Part shown: in pieces, positions 36,488 through 45,454 of the stretch
Layout: each line of letters begins with the position of its first letter
Position numbering within the stretch: the first letter of the stretch is position 1
Origin: G016756615 sp050958605
GTDB taxonomy: Bacteria; Pseudomonadota; Alphaproteobacteria; Rhizobiales; Rhizobiaceae
NCBI RefSeq assembly: GCF_050958605.1
Contig: NZ_JBJHDO010000002.1
Location: 434,001 to 498,000, forward strand
Reading direction: 5' to 3'
Length of the DNA: 64,000 nucleotides
Notes under the pieces: model-generated
What the model was told of the DNA's origin: nothing
The model's database searches: none
What the model saw: only the letters and a program-made list of their open reading frames with translations
Made by a program: the position numbers and the translations under genes

Positions 36488-39400
36488 TCGGCCCGAATCT
36501 CTCCGAATGGGCGATCAAGGGCCGCTCTCTCACCATCTATCTGATGGCGGTGGCGCTGATCGCCGGCGTCTTCGCCTTCGCCAATCTGGGTCGCGACGAG
36601 GATCCGAGCTTCACCATAAAGACCATGCTCGTCTCGGCTGCCTGGCCCGGCGCGACCATGGAGGAAACCCAGAACCAGCTCACAGACCGTCTCGAGCGCA
36701 CCCTTCAGGAAACGACGGGCCTGGACGCGCTGCGCTCGATCACAAGGCCGGGCATCGTCACGATCTATGTCGAATTGGACGGCACCTTCCCCCCCGAAGA
36801 AGTGGGCAATGTCTGGCAGGAGGTTCGCAACCGCGTCGGTGATATCAGGCACACCTTGCCGCAGGGCGTGGTCGGCCCCTTCTTCAACGACGATTTCGGC
36901 GATGTTTTCGGAATCATCTACGGCTTCACGGCCGAAGGTTTCACCCATCGCGATCTGCGCGACGAAGTGGATCGCGTCCGCACCGGGCTCATCCGCGACG
37001 TCCCGGCGATCGAAAAAGTGGAGTTTATCGGCGCTCGGGATGAAGAGATCACGATCGAGCTGCTTCCTGACCGGGTCGCGGCGCTCGGCCTGGACTATGG
37101 CCAAGTGTTCGCGGCGGTTGCCGCCCAGAACGCGATACGTCCCTCGGGCACGATCAATAGCGGGTTGGAGAATTTGGCGCTCCGGGTTTCCGGCTCGTTC
37201 GAGCACGAAACGGACATTCTCGACGTCCCGATAAGCGCGGGCGGACGCATGATACGCCTGGGTGACGTCGCCGAAATCCGCCGCGGGCTGGTCGATCCTC
37301 CAAACGCCCTTTTCCACGTCAACGGCAAACCGGCGATCGGGCTCGGCATATCGATGCGCGAAGGTGGTGACGTCCTCCAGCTTGGACGGGAAGTCGGCGC
37401 GTCCGTCGATCGCTCCATCGGGGACCTGCCCATCGGCATCGATGCCGTGCTCGTTTCCAATCAGCCGGATGTCGTGACGGTGGCGATCGGTGACTTCACT
37501 TCCTCGCTTTACCAGGCCGTGGCGATCATCCTCGTCGTCAGCTTCATAACCCTCGGCGTGAGGCCAGGGGCCGTGGTTGCGATCGCCATACCGGTGACGC
37601 TCGCTGCTGTCTTTCTTATCATGCAGACTTTGGGAATCGATCTGCATCGGGTCTCACTGGGCGCGCTGATCATCGCGCTCGCCCTGCTCGTCGACGATGC
37701 GATGACGACCGTGGATGCAACCATGCGCGGTCTGGCCAATGGCCAGACGATGGCGGACGCCTCGATTTCCGCCTATTCGAGGCTTGCCGCCCCGATGCTC
37801 ACCGGCACCCTGATCACGATTGCCGGCTTCGTCCCGATCGGCTTTGCCGAAAGCCAGGCCGGCGAATACACGATCTCGCTGTTCCAGGTTGTCGCCATCG
37901 CGCTCCTGACGTCCTGGTTCGTCGCGGTGCTTTTCACCCCGATCCTCAGCTCTTTGCTCCTGAGGCCGCCGAAGCCGGACTCGAAACCAGCCAGCGAGGG
38001 AGCGTTGCTGCGCACCTACTCGCGCCTGCTCGAATTCGCCATAAGGTTTCGCTGGCTCACACTTGCCGTAACGGCAGGACTGTTCGCGCTCGCCCTGCTC
38101 GGCTTTACGCAGGTCAATCGGCAGTTCTTTCCGCCCTCGGACCGCAACGAACTGATCGTGGACTTCCAGTTGCCTCGCTCGAGTTCGATCTTTGCCAGCG
38201 AGACGGCTGTCGGACAAATCGAGACGTGGCTGGCGAAGGACGAGGACGTTGATTTCTGGAGCTCCTATATCGGTCGCAACGTCATTCGTTTTTACCTGCC
38301 GCTCGCCATCCTTCCGCCGAGCAATCACCATTCGCAGATTGTCGTGATGGCAAAGGATCTCGAAGCGCGCCAGCGCCTCGAGGACAAGCTGGATACTTTC
38401 CTGACCGAGACTTTTCCCGAGGCGATCACGCGAGTGAGCCCGCTCGAAATGGGCCCTCCCATCGGCTGGCCATTGCAATGGCGCTTGAGCGGCCCCGATG
38501 TCGAGGTCCTTCGGGATCGGGCCTTTTCACTTGCCGAGGTGATTGCCCGTCACCCCGGATCCGATCGGGTCCATTTCGACTGGATCGAGCCCGCTCGCCA
38601 ACTCAGGATCGAAATCAATCAGGACCAGGCACGACGTCTCGGGTTGACCAGTCAGGGACTGGCCGCGATCCTGCAGACGGCGGTGTCCGGCGCGCCGGTC
38701 ACGCAACTGCGGGACGACATCTATCTCGTCAATGTGGTTGCTCGCGCGCACTCCGAGGATCGTATCTCGCTCGACACGCTCTCGACGTTGCAGGTGCCGG
38801 TGCCCGGCGGGCGCACGGTCGCGCTGAGCGCGTTCGCGACGTTCGGCTACGAGCAAGAGCAGCCGCTGGTGTGGCGGCGCGATCGCATGCCGACACTCAC
38901 CGTGCTTGCCGACGTGAAGCCCGGCACGACCCCCGAAGCGGTCGTCGCTGCGGTCGAAGACGACATAGAGGGGCTGAGCGCGGCCCTGCCGAGCGGCTAC
39001 AGCATCGAACTCGGGGGTACCGCTGAGACCAGTGCGGAGAGCCAACAGGCGGTATTTGCCGTCGTGCCCTTGATGATCTTCATCATGGTCACACTGCTGA
39101 TGGTTCAGCTGCGCAGCTTTGCTCAGGCCGGAATGGTGGTCGTCCTCCTCCCGCTCGGACTGATCGGGGTCGTGGGTGCGCTCCTGCTGTTCGGCCGGCC
39201 GCTGGGCTTCGTGGCGATCCTCGGCATCCTGGCGCTGATCGGCATGATCGCCAAGAACGCCGTCATCCTTCTCGTCCAGATTTCGGATGAACGCGAGGGC
39301 GGTCTCGGCGTGCATGACGCGGTCGTAACCGCTGCAACCGGCCGGCTGCGTCCGATCATGCTGACTGCGCTGTCCACCGTGCTCGGCCTCATACCGATCG

Positions 39401-39600
39401 CGCCTACCTTGTTCTGGGGGCCCATGGCGTTCGCGATCATGGGAGGCCTGCTCGTCGCGACGATGCTGACGCTGGTGCTTCTGCCGGTGCTTTACGTGAT
39501 CGCATATGGACGCAGCGAACGCGGATCGGGCGCCAGGTCGGACGAGGCGGGCACGACATCGTTCGCCAACGATCGTGCGGAGCCTGAACTGTCGAGGTGA
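36484..39600 (+). CDS. RND-family efflux pump inner-membrane transporter
   Basis: 1038 residues, 12 helices with two large periplasmic loops (after TM1, residues about 35-330, and TM7, about 560-850). TM4 carries the proton-relay DD in LALLVDDAMTTVDATM (about residue 403) and TM10 a conserved Lys in IGMIAKNAVIL. The sequence is of the AcrB/HAE1-like subfamily common in environmental proteobacteria (with GRDEDPSFTIKTMLV near the N-terminus) rather than classic multidrug AcrB. Substrate unknown. Followed after 16 bases by the Mrp-like cluster. Confidence 0.93.
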   Translation: MIGPNLSEWAIKGRSLTIYLMAVALIAGVFAFANLGRDEDPSFTIKTMLVSAAWPGATMEETQNQLTDRLERTLQETTGLDALRSITRPGIVTIYVELDGTFPPEEVGNVWQEVRNRVGDIRHTLPQGVVGPFFNDDFGDVFGIIYGFTAEGFTHRDLRDEVDRVRTGLIRDVPAIEKVEFIGARDEEITIELLPDRVAALGLDYGQVFAAVAAQNAIRPSGTINSGLENLALRVSGSFEHETDILDVPISAGGRMIRLGDVAEIRRGLVDPPNALFHVNGKPAIGLGISMREGGDVLQLGREVGASVDRSIGDLPIGIDAVLVSNQPDVVTVAIGDFTSSLYQAVAIILVVSFITLGVRPGAVVAIAIPVTLAAVFLIMQTLGIDLHRVSLGALIIALALLVDDAMTTVDATMRGLANGQTMADASISAYSRLAAPMLTGTLITIAGFVPIGFAESQAGEYTISLFQVVAIALLTSWFVAVLFTPILSSLLLRPPKPDSKPASEGALLRTYSRLLEFAIRFRWLTLAVTAGLFALALLGFTQVNRQFFPPSDRNELIVDFQLPRSSSIFASETAVGQIETWLAKDEDVDFWSSYIGRNVIRFYLPLAILPPSNHHSQIVVMAKDLEARQRLEDKLDTFLTETFPEAITRVSPLEMGPPIGWPLQWRLSGPDVEVLRDRAFSLAEVIARHPGSDRVHFDWIEPARQLRIEINQDQARRLGLTSQGLAAILQTAVSGAPVTQLRDDIYLVNVVARAHSEDRISLDTLSTLQVPVPGGRTVALSAFATFGYEQEQPLVWRRDRMPTLTVLADVKPGTTPEAVVAAVEDDIEGLSAALPSGYSIELGGTAETSAESQQAVFAVVPLMIFIMVTLLMVQLRSFAQAGMVVVLLPLGLIGVVGALLLFGRPLGFVAILGILALIGMIAKNAVILLVQISDEREGGLGVHDAVVTAATGRLRPIMLTALSTVLGLIPIAPTLFWGPMAFAIMGGLLVATMLTLVLLPVLYVIAYGRSERGSGARSDEAGTTSFANDRAEPELSR

Positions 39601-39616
39601 TGAGCAGGAGGCAACG

Positions 39617-40147
39617 ATGTCGAACAGCCACGTGCCGGACCAAACATCGCTGTCCCCTCCCACGAGCTTCTTTTTTCTATGGGGCCTGCTGTGGGTCGTC
39701 TGGATCATTGCCAATTCATCGCTGGCGTCCGATGTGCTGATCACAGGAGGGCTGGTCGCCTTGCCCATCGCCTATATTTTTTCCAGGCGCGGCACGGCCT
39801 GGCAGGAAATCAGGCTTGGCCCTCGAAGCCTGTTTCACTTCATTCTCTATACCGGCGTGTTTTTTCGCGAACTCGTGCGCGCCAACATCAACGTCATGCG
39901 ATGGGTCTATTCGCCGTGGATCGACATCAGGCCCGGCGTGGTCAGGATCACCACCCGTTTGAAATCTCCTATCGGGCGTCTTGCGCTGGCGAATTCGATT
40001 GCGCTGACACCTGGTTCCCTCGTTCTCGACATCGAGGAAGACACGCTTCTCATCCACTGGCTGGATGTTGCGACGACGGACCGCGGTGAAGCCACCGAGA
40101 TGATCGCCGGACCTTATGAACGGCATCTGGAGAACGTCTTTGGCTGA
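39617..40147 (+). CDS. Mrp/Mnh antiporter subunit E
   Basis: 176 residues from the ATG at 39617, with AGGAGG 5 bases upstream. MnhE family: membrane helices, then FHFILYTGVFFRELVRANINV and the soluble tail RITTRLKSPIGRLALANSIA LTPGSLVLDIEEDTLLIHWL with the conserved TPGSLV. First gene of a compact seven-gene set in which neighbours overlap or nearly touch. The order E-F-D40-G-(E'+B)-C-(D-D) resembles archaeal Mbh modules more than a standard Mrp operon. Confidence 0.9.
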   Translation: MSNSHVPDQTSLSPPTSFFFLWGLLWVVWIIANSSLASDVLITGGLVALPIAYIFSRRGTAWQEIRLGPRSLFHFILYTGVFFRELVRANINVMRWVYSPWIDIRPGVVRITTRLKSPIGRLALANSIALTPGSLVLDIEEDTLLIHWLDVATTDRGEATEMIAGPYERHLENVFG

Positions 40148-40400
40148 CGTGATGATGAACATCGCAGGCGTTCTGATCGTCTTCAGCATCCTGTTCTGCG
40201 TCATCCGCCTGATCATCGGGCGGACCGTCGTCGACCGGGTCGTGGCGATCGACACGCTCACCGTGATCTCGCTCTCGCTGATCGCTCTCTACGCCCATGT
40301 TTCGGGACGTTTCATCTATCTCGATGTCGCGTTGGTCTACGGGCTGCTGAGCTTTCTGGCCGTCCTCGCCATTGCGCGCTTCCTGGAGAAGGGACTGTAG
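40140..40400 (+). CDS. Mrp/Mnh antiporter subunit F
   Basis: 86 residues, three membrane helices, with the MnhF hallmark RLIIGRTVVDRVVAIDTLTV. TTG at 40140 is chosen because GGAG lies 7 bases upstream and it overlaps the end of the E gene; ATG at 40152 is the alternative. Part of the ion-translocating membrane module. Confidence 0.87.
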   Translation: MADVMMNIAGVLIVFSILFCVIRLIIGRTVVDRVVAIDTLTVISLSLIALYAHVSGRFIYLDVALVYGLLSFLAVLAIARFLEKGL

Positions 40401-40408
40401 GCCGACCG

Positions 40409-40660
40409 ATGCTGGAGCTTTTCGTCATCCTTCTCTGCCTCAGCATCCTTGCCAGCGGCATTCTTGCAGTCTGCCTGAAGAACCTGATGGCTGCCATGGT
40501 CAGCGCGGGCCTGGCCAGCCTCTTTGCCGCCGTCTCCTATATTCTGCTGGCCGCACCCGACGTCGCCATGGCCGAGGCGGCAATCGGATCGGGCCTTTCG
40601 ACGCTCATCTTCCTTTACACGATCCGCCGGACAGGCGGTGGTGGGGAGCCGAATGGCTGA
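40409..40660 (+). CDS. MbhD/DUF4040-type membrane subunit
   Basis: 83 residues, three helices, with LASLFAAVSYILLAAPDVAMAEAAIGSGL-type core (40510-40600). AAPDVAxTEA is the signature of the DUF4040/MbhD domain that in ordinary MrpA is fused to the large channel. Here it is a free-standing gene, as in archaeal Mbh and related complexes. Its stop overlaps the next start by 8 bases. Confidence 0.85.
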   Translation: MLELFVILLCLSILASGILAVCLKNLMAAMVSAGLASLFAAVSYILLAAPDVAMAEAAIGSGLSTLIFLYTIRRTGGGGEPNG

Positions 40661-40991
40661 AGCGGTCGGAAGCCTGCTGGCGCTGCTCGGGGCGGTGATC
40701 CTTTTTTCCGCGGGCCTCGGCCTGCTTCGCATGCCCGACACGTTCACCCGCATTCAGGCCGGTACCAAGGCATCGACCCTCGGAAACATATTGGTGCTGA
40801 CGGGACTCGCCTTTTATCACCCGGGCTGGGCCTTCAAGCTGCTCATCATTGCCTATTTCGTGTTGATGACGAATCCGCTGTCGTCCCATGCGCTTTCCCG
40901 CGCAGCCTACGGCATTCGAATTCCGATGACGCCTTCCACCGTCAGCGACGCCCGCGAGCACGATTCCAGCGGTGAACGGGGCGGCTCATGA
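40653..40991 (+). CDS. Mrp/Mnh antiporter subunit G
   Basis: 112 residues. Three helices with LGLLRMPDTFTRIQAGTKAS and LGNILVLTGLAF, the MnhG hallmark (RxPDxxxRxHAxTK). C-terminal 35 residues are polar and cytoplasmic. ATG at 40653 is preferred; the 4-base overlap ATGA with the following gene indicates coupling. Confidence 0.88.
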   Translation: MAEAVGSLLALLGAVILFSAGLGLLRMPDTFTRIQAGTKASTLGNILVLTGLAFYHPGWAFKLLIIAYFVLMTNPLSSHALSRAAYGIRIPMTPSTVSDAREHDSSGERGGS

Positions 40992-41686
40992 TCCGGCGCA
41001 GTTTCATCTTGCTGGCGCTTCTGGCTTTCGGGGTAATCTTCGCCGGTTTGGTCGGCGGCTATGACGAACGCCAGGCCTTGACGCCGCTCGCGGGGCGTTA
41101 CGTGAGCGAGGTGCCGGTGGAGTTGGGTGCGCCCAACGTGATTACCGGCATCCTGATCACGTTCCGCGGTTTCGATACTTTGGGCGAAGTGGCCGTGCTG
41201 TTCATGGTCGCGGCAAGCATGGGGCTGCTTTTGGGCGGCCGCGGCCGTGGTGCAGTGGTCACGGAGGCCGAAGAAAGCATCGAGAGGCCGCCGAGCGAGC
41301 TGGTACGCAGCGGTGCCGACATCATCATGCCGCTCATCTTCCTGTTCGGCGCTTACGTCATCATGAACGGCCACATATCGGCGGGCGGCGGCTTCCAGGG
41401 GGGAGCCGTCGTGGCATCCGGTGTCATGCTGCTGATGATCGCCTTTCCCCGCGCGCCGATCAGCCACGCCGTTCTCAGCACGATAGAGTCCCTGGACGGT
41501 GTCCTCTATGTCTGCGCAGGTGTTCTGGGCCTGGTTCTGGCTGGCGGTTTTCTCGACACGCGCTTCCTGCCGCTTGGCCAATTCGGCGCAGTCTTCAGCG
41601 CCGGCGCGATCCCTCTCATCTCCGTACTTCTAGGCATCAAGGTCGGCGCCGAGCTCAGCGTGATCATCGATCGCTTTCGTGACTAG
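40988..41686 (+). CDS. MbhE-MnhB fused membrane subunit
   Basis: 232 residues. The N-terminal about 85 residues (LGAPNVITGILITFRGFDTL GEVAVLF in the middle) match the MbhE-type helix pair found at the C-terminus of MrpA; the rest is MnhB (LVRSGADIIMPLIFLFGAYV, GHISAGGGFQGGAVVASGVM). So one gene carries what in Bacillus Mrp is the MrpA tail plus MrpB. Such fusions are known in alphaproteobacterial Mrp-like clusters. It helps couple ion translocation across the complex. Confidence 0.87.
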   Translation: MIRRSFILLALLAFGVIFAGLVGGYDERQALTPLAGRYVSEVPVELGAPNVITGILITFRGFDTLGEVAVLFMVAASMGLLLGGRGRGAVVTEAEESIERPPSELVRSGADIIMPLIFLFGAYVIMNGHISAGGGFQGGAVVASGVMLLMIAFPRAPISHAVLSTIESLDGVLYVCAGVLGLVLAGGFLDTRFLPLGQFGAVFSAGAIPLISVLLGIKVGAELSVIIDRFRD

Positions 41687-41705
41687 GTCGAGAGGAGCTG
41701 CTGCG

Positions 41706-42077
41706 ATGATTGATCTCCCGGTTTCCCACATGCTGCTGGCGACAGGGTTCTGCCTGATCCTGATTGGATTGTGGGGCATGCTGACCCATCGCAATATCTT
41801 ACGTATCGTGATCGGTCTCTCGCTGGTCGACAGCGGCATCCACATCGTGATGGTTTCGACCGGCTATATCACCGGAGGAACAGCGGCGATCTTCGACGAG
41901 GCGGTCAGCGTGACGCAAGCAGTCTCCCGCACCGTCGACCCCGTTCCCTCCGCGCTCGTCGTCACCGCCATCGTCATCGGCTTCTCCGTCACGGCCGTCA
42001 TGCTCGCCTATGCGATCCGGCTCTACGATGCGAGAAAGACTCTATCGATCGAAGCCTTCGCGGAGTCGCGATGGTAG
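41706..42077 (+). CDS. Mrp/Mnh antiporter subunit C (NuoK-like)
   Basis: 123 residues from the ATG at 41706 (GAGAGGAGCTG upstream). Three helices of the NuoK/MnhC family: LILIGLWGMLTHRNILRIVI, VDSGIHIVMVSTGYI and DPVPSALVVTAIVIGFSVTA with the conserved DPxxxALVLTAIVI. Overlaps the next gene by 7 bases. Confidence 0.9.
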   Translation: MIDLPVSHMLLATGFCLILIGLWGMLTHRNILRIVIGLSLVDSGIHIVMVSTGYITGGTAAIFDEAVSVTQAVSRTVDPVPSALVVTAIVIGFSVTAVMLAYAIRLYDARKTLSIEAFAESRW

Positions 42078-45000
42078 AAGCCCTCTCGCAACCGCTGTAT
42101 ATTTTCATTCTCGGGCTGGGCGGAGGCTTTTTCATTCCGCTGCTTTATCGCATCGGCCGACCGTTGCCTCCGGTCGGCTTTTTCGCCTCGCTCTTCGGCA
42201 TGACCATCATAAGCGCAGCCTGTTTCGGTTCGCTGCTGAACGGCGCGGCGCCTTTCGAGATCCTGACATCAGGAAGTCTGCCGCCACTCTCGATCAACCT
42301 GCGCCTCGGCTGGTGGGAAGGGTTGTTCGCACTCGGCGTGAATGTCGTTGGTGTGCTTGGCGCCTGGCATCTCTGGGACCGCCTGCGGGAGAGCTACGTG
42401 GCCATGCTCCTCTACCTTATCCTCATCATGGGGATCAGCGGCATGGTCATGACCCGAGACCTGTTCAATCTTTTCGTATTTCTCGAGATCGTGTCGGTCG
42501 CGACCTATGGCCTGTTGGGCCTTGGCCGGACATCCGCCGCCATTGCCGCAAGCTTCAACTACGTGCTCGCGACAGTCATAGCCTCCACTTTCTTCCTGCT
42601 CGGGACCGCCCTGCTTTATTACGTAACCGGCGTCCTCAATATCGACGACCTGGTGCAGAATCGCAGCTTCATAACAGGTTCGATCGCGGGGACGGCGTTG
42701 CTTCTCGTGCTGTGCTGCCTGCTGATCGAACTCAAGCCCTTTCCGGCAAACGGCTGGGGGATCGATGTCTACGACACGGCACCGAGCGGTGTCGCCGCGC
42801 TCGTTTCGGTCGGAGTTTCGGCAGGGATCTTTTTCGCGCTCTTCAAGCTGTTGCCGCTCTTCGGCGATCAGCTCTGGCTCATCGCCATTTCGGGTGGCGT
42901 CACATTCCTGTTCTCGAATCTGATCGGCCTTCGCCAGACCCGGGTGCAACGACTGCTCGGCTATTCCTCGATCGCGCAGATGGGACTGCTGGCCTTATCT
43001 CTTGGATTGCTGACGGAATTGCGGGCGGACGCCGCGCTGCCGCTCGTCATCGGAGGGTTGTTCATCAACCACCTGTTCGCCAAGGCCGGGCTGTTCTGGC
43101 TTGCCGGAGCGGTCAAGCGGGAGGAGGTCGCGGGCTGGTCGGGTCTTGTGCGGAGGCCGTTCACCCTCGCTGTCTTCGCCCTCCTGGTGATCGCGATCGC
43201 CGGGCTCCCACCGTTCCCCGGCTTCTGGGCCAAGTGGGAACTGGCCATGCGTCTGGCCGCGGCCGAAAAGCCGGGGTGGATCGCACTCGTGCTGGCGGGC
43301 TCTCTGTTGGAAGCTGCCTACATGTTCCGGTGGTTCGGCGTCGCCTTGAGCGAGCCCCGTTCCGGCGAGTTGCCGAAGTTGCCGTGGACGTCCCTGGGTC
43401 CGGTCGTTGCTTGCGCCGCGCTGCTGCTTGCTACCGGCTATGTCGCCGCCGGTACGACGGGCGCGGTCTCTTCCTGGCTGTTCGCGCCGCTTTGCGCCGG
43501 GGCGGTCCTCTACCTTCTCGACCGGCTGCCGGGACGAGTGAAGACCGTGCTGATGCTTTTCACAGTGTTCGCGGTCGGCACATGGCTGATCGGCCCTGTC
43601 ACGGGCATCAACCGGCTTTTTGCCGTGCTGCTTCTCATCGGCAGTATCGTCGTGGTCTCCGCAAGCCTTTACCGCACGGATGCCAGGCCTGGTTTCCATC
43701 CCCTGATGGCCATGATGCTGATCTCAGTGCCGGCCCTGCTGCGCGCTACGACCAGCCTCGAATTCTTCTACTGCTGGGAGATCATAACGCTCGCCTCGTA
43801 TTTTCTGATCGCCCAAGGGCGCAATTCCGGGCCGCACATTCAGTGCTTTCTCCTGTTTTCGCTCGGATCGGCATTCCTGCTGCTCGCCGGTTTCGCGCTC
43901 GCCGCGGCCGCCAATGGAAGCATCGAGCTCGCCGCTTTCCGTACTGCTGGCCCCGACACCACCGTGGCCGTGCTCCTTCTTGGGATGGGTTTCCTGATCA
44001 AGGCGGGCGCGGTCGGCGTTCACGTCTGGTTGCCGGATGCCTATGCCGAAGCCGACGACGACGTCTCGGCGATCCTGTCGTCCGTCATCAGCAAGGTTGC
44101 CATTTTCGGTCTGCTCGCCGCGACCTACATGGTCATTCGCTCCGGCCTCGGCCTGAACATGGCCGCCGTGATGGGATGGATCGGACTGATGACGACCTTG
44201 GCCGGCGCGCTGATGGCGCTCTACCAGACAGATCTCAAACGCATGCTCGCCTGTTCAAGCATGAGCCAGCTAGGCTACATCGTCACGGCCATCGCTCTCA
44301 TGAGCCATCTGGGTTGGGTCACGGCCTTCTATCTGGTCGCCAACCATCTGATGGTGAAGGGAATCCTGTTTCTTGCCGCGGCCGGGATCGTCCTGCGCAC
44401 CGGTACGAGATCCCTGGACGATTTGGGTGGCCTGGCGCGAAACATGCCGTTCAGCTTCTTCACCGTTGCCTTTGCACTCGTCGCCATGTCGGGACTGCCG
44501 CCACTCATGGGATTTGGCGGAAAATGGCTGCTTCTCAGCGCAATGACGGACAAAGGCTTGTACGGACAGCTTGTCGTTGGGCTGCTCGTCACGTTCATCG
44601 GCTTTCTCTACATGGCGCGCCTGGCGCGGCAGGTATTCCTCGGCCCCCGCAAAATAGAATTCGCCGCAACGACGGAGGCGCCGGTGCTCCTCCTGGTTCC
44701 GCAATCGGTGCTCGTTGCCGGCATTTTGGTTCTTTCGTTCTACCCGAAACTTCTGATGGACCCCATCTCGCAGGCCATCGATCCGTATTTCGCCTCGACG
44801 CTGGTGTGGGAGGGCATGGCCCTCGAAACCATCTATGGCTATTGGAACCCAGTCCCGGTGATGGCGGCCTCCACGATCGTGGCGCTCGTTCTGTTCTTGG
44901 CGACGTGGTTCGTCTACCGGCGGCAGCGTTCGCTCGAGGTCGGAATCGCCGGTGCCGGGAGCTCATCTGCAAACAGAAGGGCGATACTGGCGGCCTGGAG

Positions 45001-45217
45001 CCGGACAAGCATCTACGAGTTCTATCGGCCGGCGCTCGGGACAGTTCTTACGCCTCTGGCGGCCAGGTTTTGGGACGGCATGTCGGCAGCCGTCAATAGT
45101 GCGGGGGAACGGCTCCGCAAGATCTATACCGGAAACGGCCAGACTTACGCGCTCTGCATTCTTTATTATTTCATTGTGCTTCACGTGCTGGATTCGTTAG
45201 GGACCGGCAGCCCGTAA
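42071..45217 (+). CDS. Double proton-channel subunit: two fused NuoN/MrpD-like domains
   Basis: 1048 residues, about 28 membrane helices. Two complete antiporter-like halves can be traced. First half: NLFVFLEIVSVATYG (TM5 Glu), ELKPFPANGWGIDVYDTAP (channel Lys), LLGYSSIAQMG near residue 296. Second half: FYCWEIITLASYFL, IKAGAVGVHVWLPDAYAEAD, and LACSSMSQLGYIVTA near 725. In standard Mrp, A and D are separate genes with an A tail carrying MbhD/MbhE; here two D-like channels are joined and the tail modules are elsewhere. Last gene of the cluster. The 1029-codon frame in another phase is a shadow. Confidence 0.88.
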   Translation: MVEALSQPLYIFILGLGGGFFIPLLYRIGRPLPPVGFFASLFGMTIISAACFGSLLNGAAPFEILTSGSLPPLSINLRLGWWEGLFALGVNVVGVLGAWHLWDRLRESYVAMLLYLILIMGISGMVMTRDLFNLFVFLEIVSVATYGLLGLGRTSAAIAASFNYVLATVIASTFFLLGTALLYYVTGVLNIDDLVQNRSFITGSIAGTALLLVLCCLLIELKPFPANGWGIDVYDTAPSGVAALVSVGVSAGIFFALFKLLPLFGDQLWLIAISGGVTFLFSNLIGLRQTRVQRLLGYSSIAQMGLLALSLGLLTELRADAALPLVIGGLFINHLFAKAGLFWLAGAVKREEVAGWSGLVRRPFTLAVFALLVIAIAGLPPFPGFWAKWELAMRLAAAEKPGWIALVLAGSLLEAAYMFRWFGVALSEPRSGELPKLPWTSLGPVVACAALLLATGYVAAGTTGAVSSWLFAPLCAGAVLYLLDRLPGRVKTVLMLFTVFAVGTWLIGPVTGINRLFAVLLLIGSIVVVSASLYRTDARPGFHPLMAMMLISVPALLRATTSLEFFYCWEIITLASYFLIAQGRNSGPHIQCFLLFSLGSAFLLLAGFALAAAANGSIELAAFRTAGPDTTVAVLLLGMGFLIKAGAVGVHVWLPDAYAEADDDVSAILSSVISKVAIFGLLAATYMVIRSGLGLNMAAVMGWIGLMTTLAGALMALYQTDLKRMLACSSMSQLGYIVTAIALMSHLGWVTAFYLVANHLMVKGILFLAAAGIVLRTGTRSLDDLGGLARNMPFSFFTVAFALVAMSGLPPLMGFGGKWLLLSAMTDKGLYGQLVVGLLVTFIGFLYMARLARQVFLGPRKIEFAATTEAPVLLLVPQSVLVAGILVLSFYPKLLMDPISQAIDPYFASTLVWEGMALETIYGYWNPVPVMAASTIVALVLFLATWFVYRRQRSLEVGIAGAGSSSANRRAILAAWSRTSIYEFYRPALGTVLTPLAARFWDGMSAAVNSAGERLRKIYTGNGQTYALCILYYFIVLHVLDSLGTGSP

Positions 45218-45454
45218 GACTGGCGTTGGCTCCCAGTCACTGTTGCGAACCCGCATTCATCGTTGCCGGCAAATGTTCTTGAGTGCCGTTTTCCTGAATC
45301 CACCTGTACGAACAGATTGCCAGCTTTCGTGGTGTAAGCCAGTCGACACAATCTTTAGTTCCACTGAGCACATATATTTAGCGAAAATGAAACTTCTTGT
45401 GTAAAAAAACGAGGTGGGCTCTCGGGGAGCTTGGGTCATCGTACGAGGACAAGT

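Noticed and set aside
42010..45099. 1029-codon frame overlapping the double proton channel
   Set aside because: Same strand, other phase; Arg/Pro-rich nonsense while the membrane protein frame is clear.
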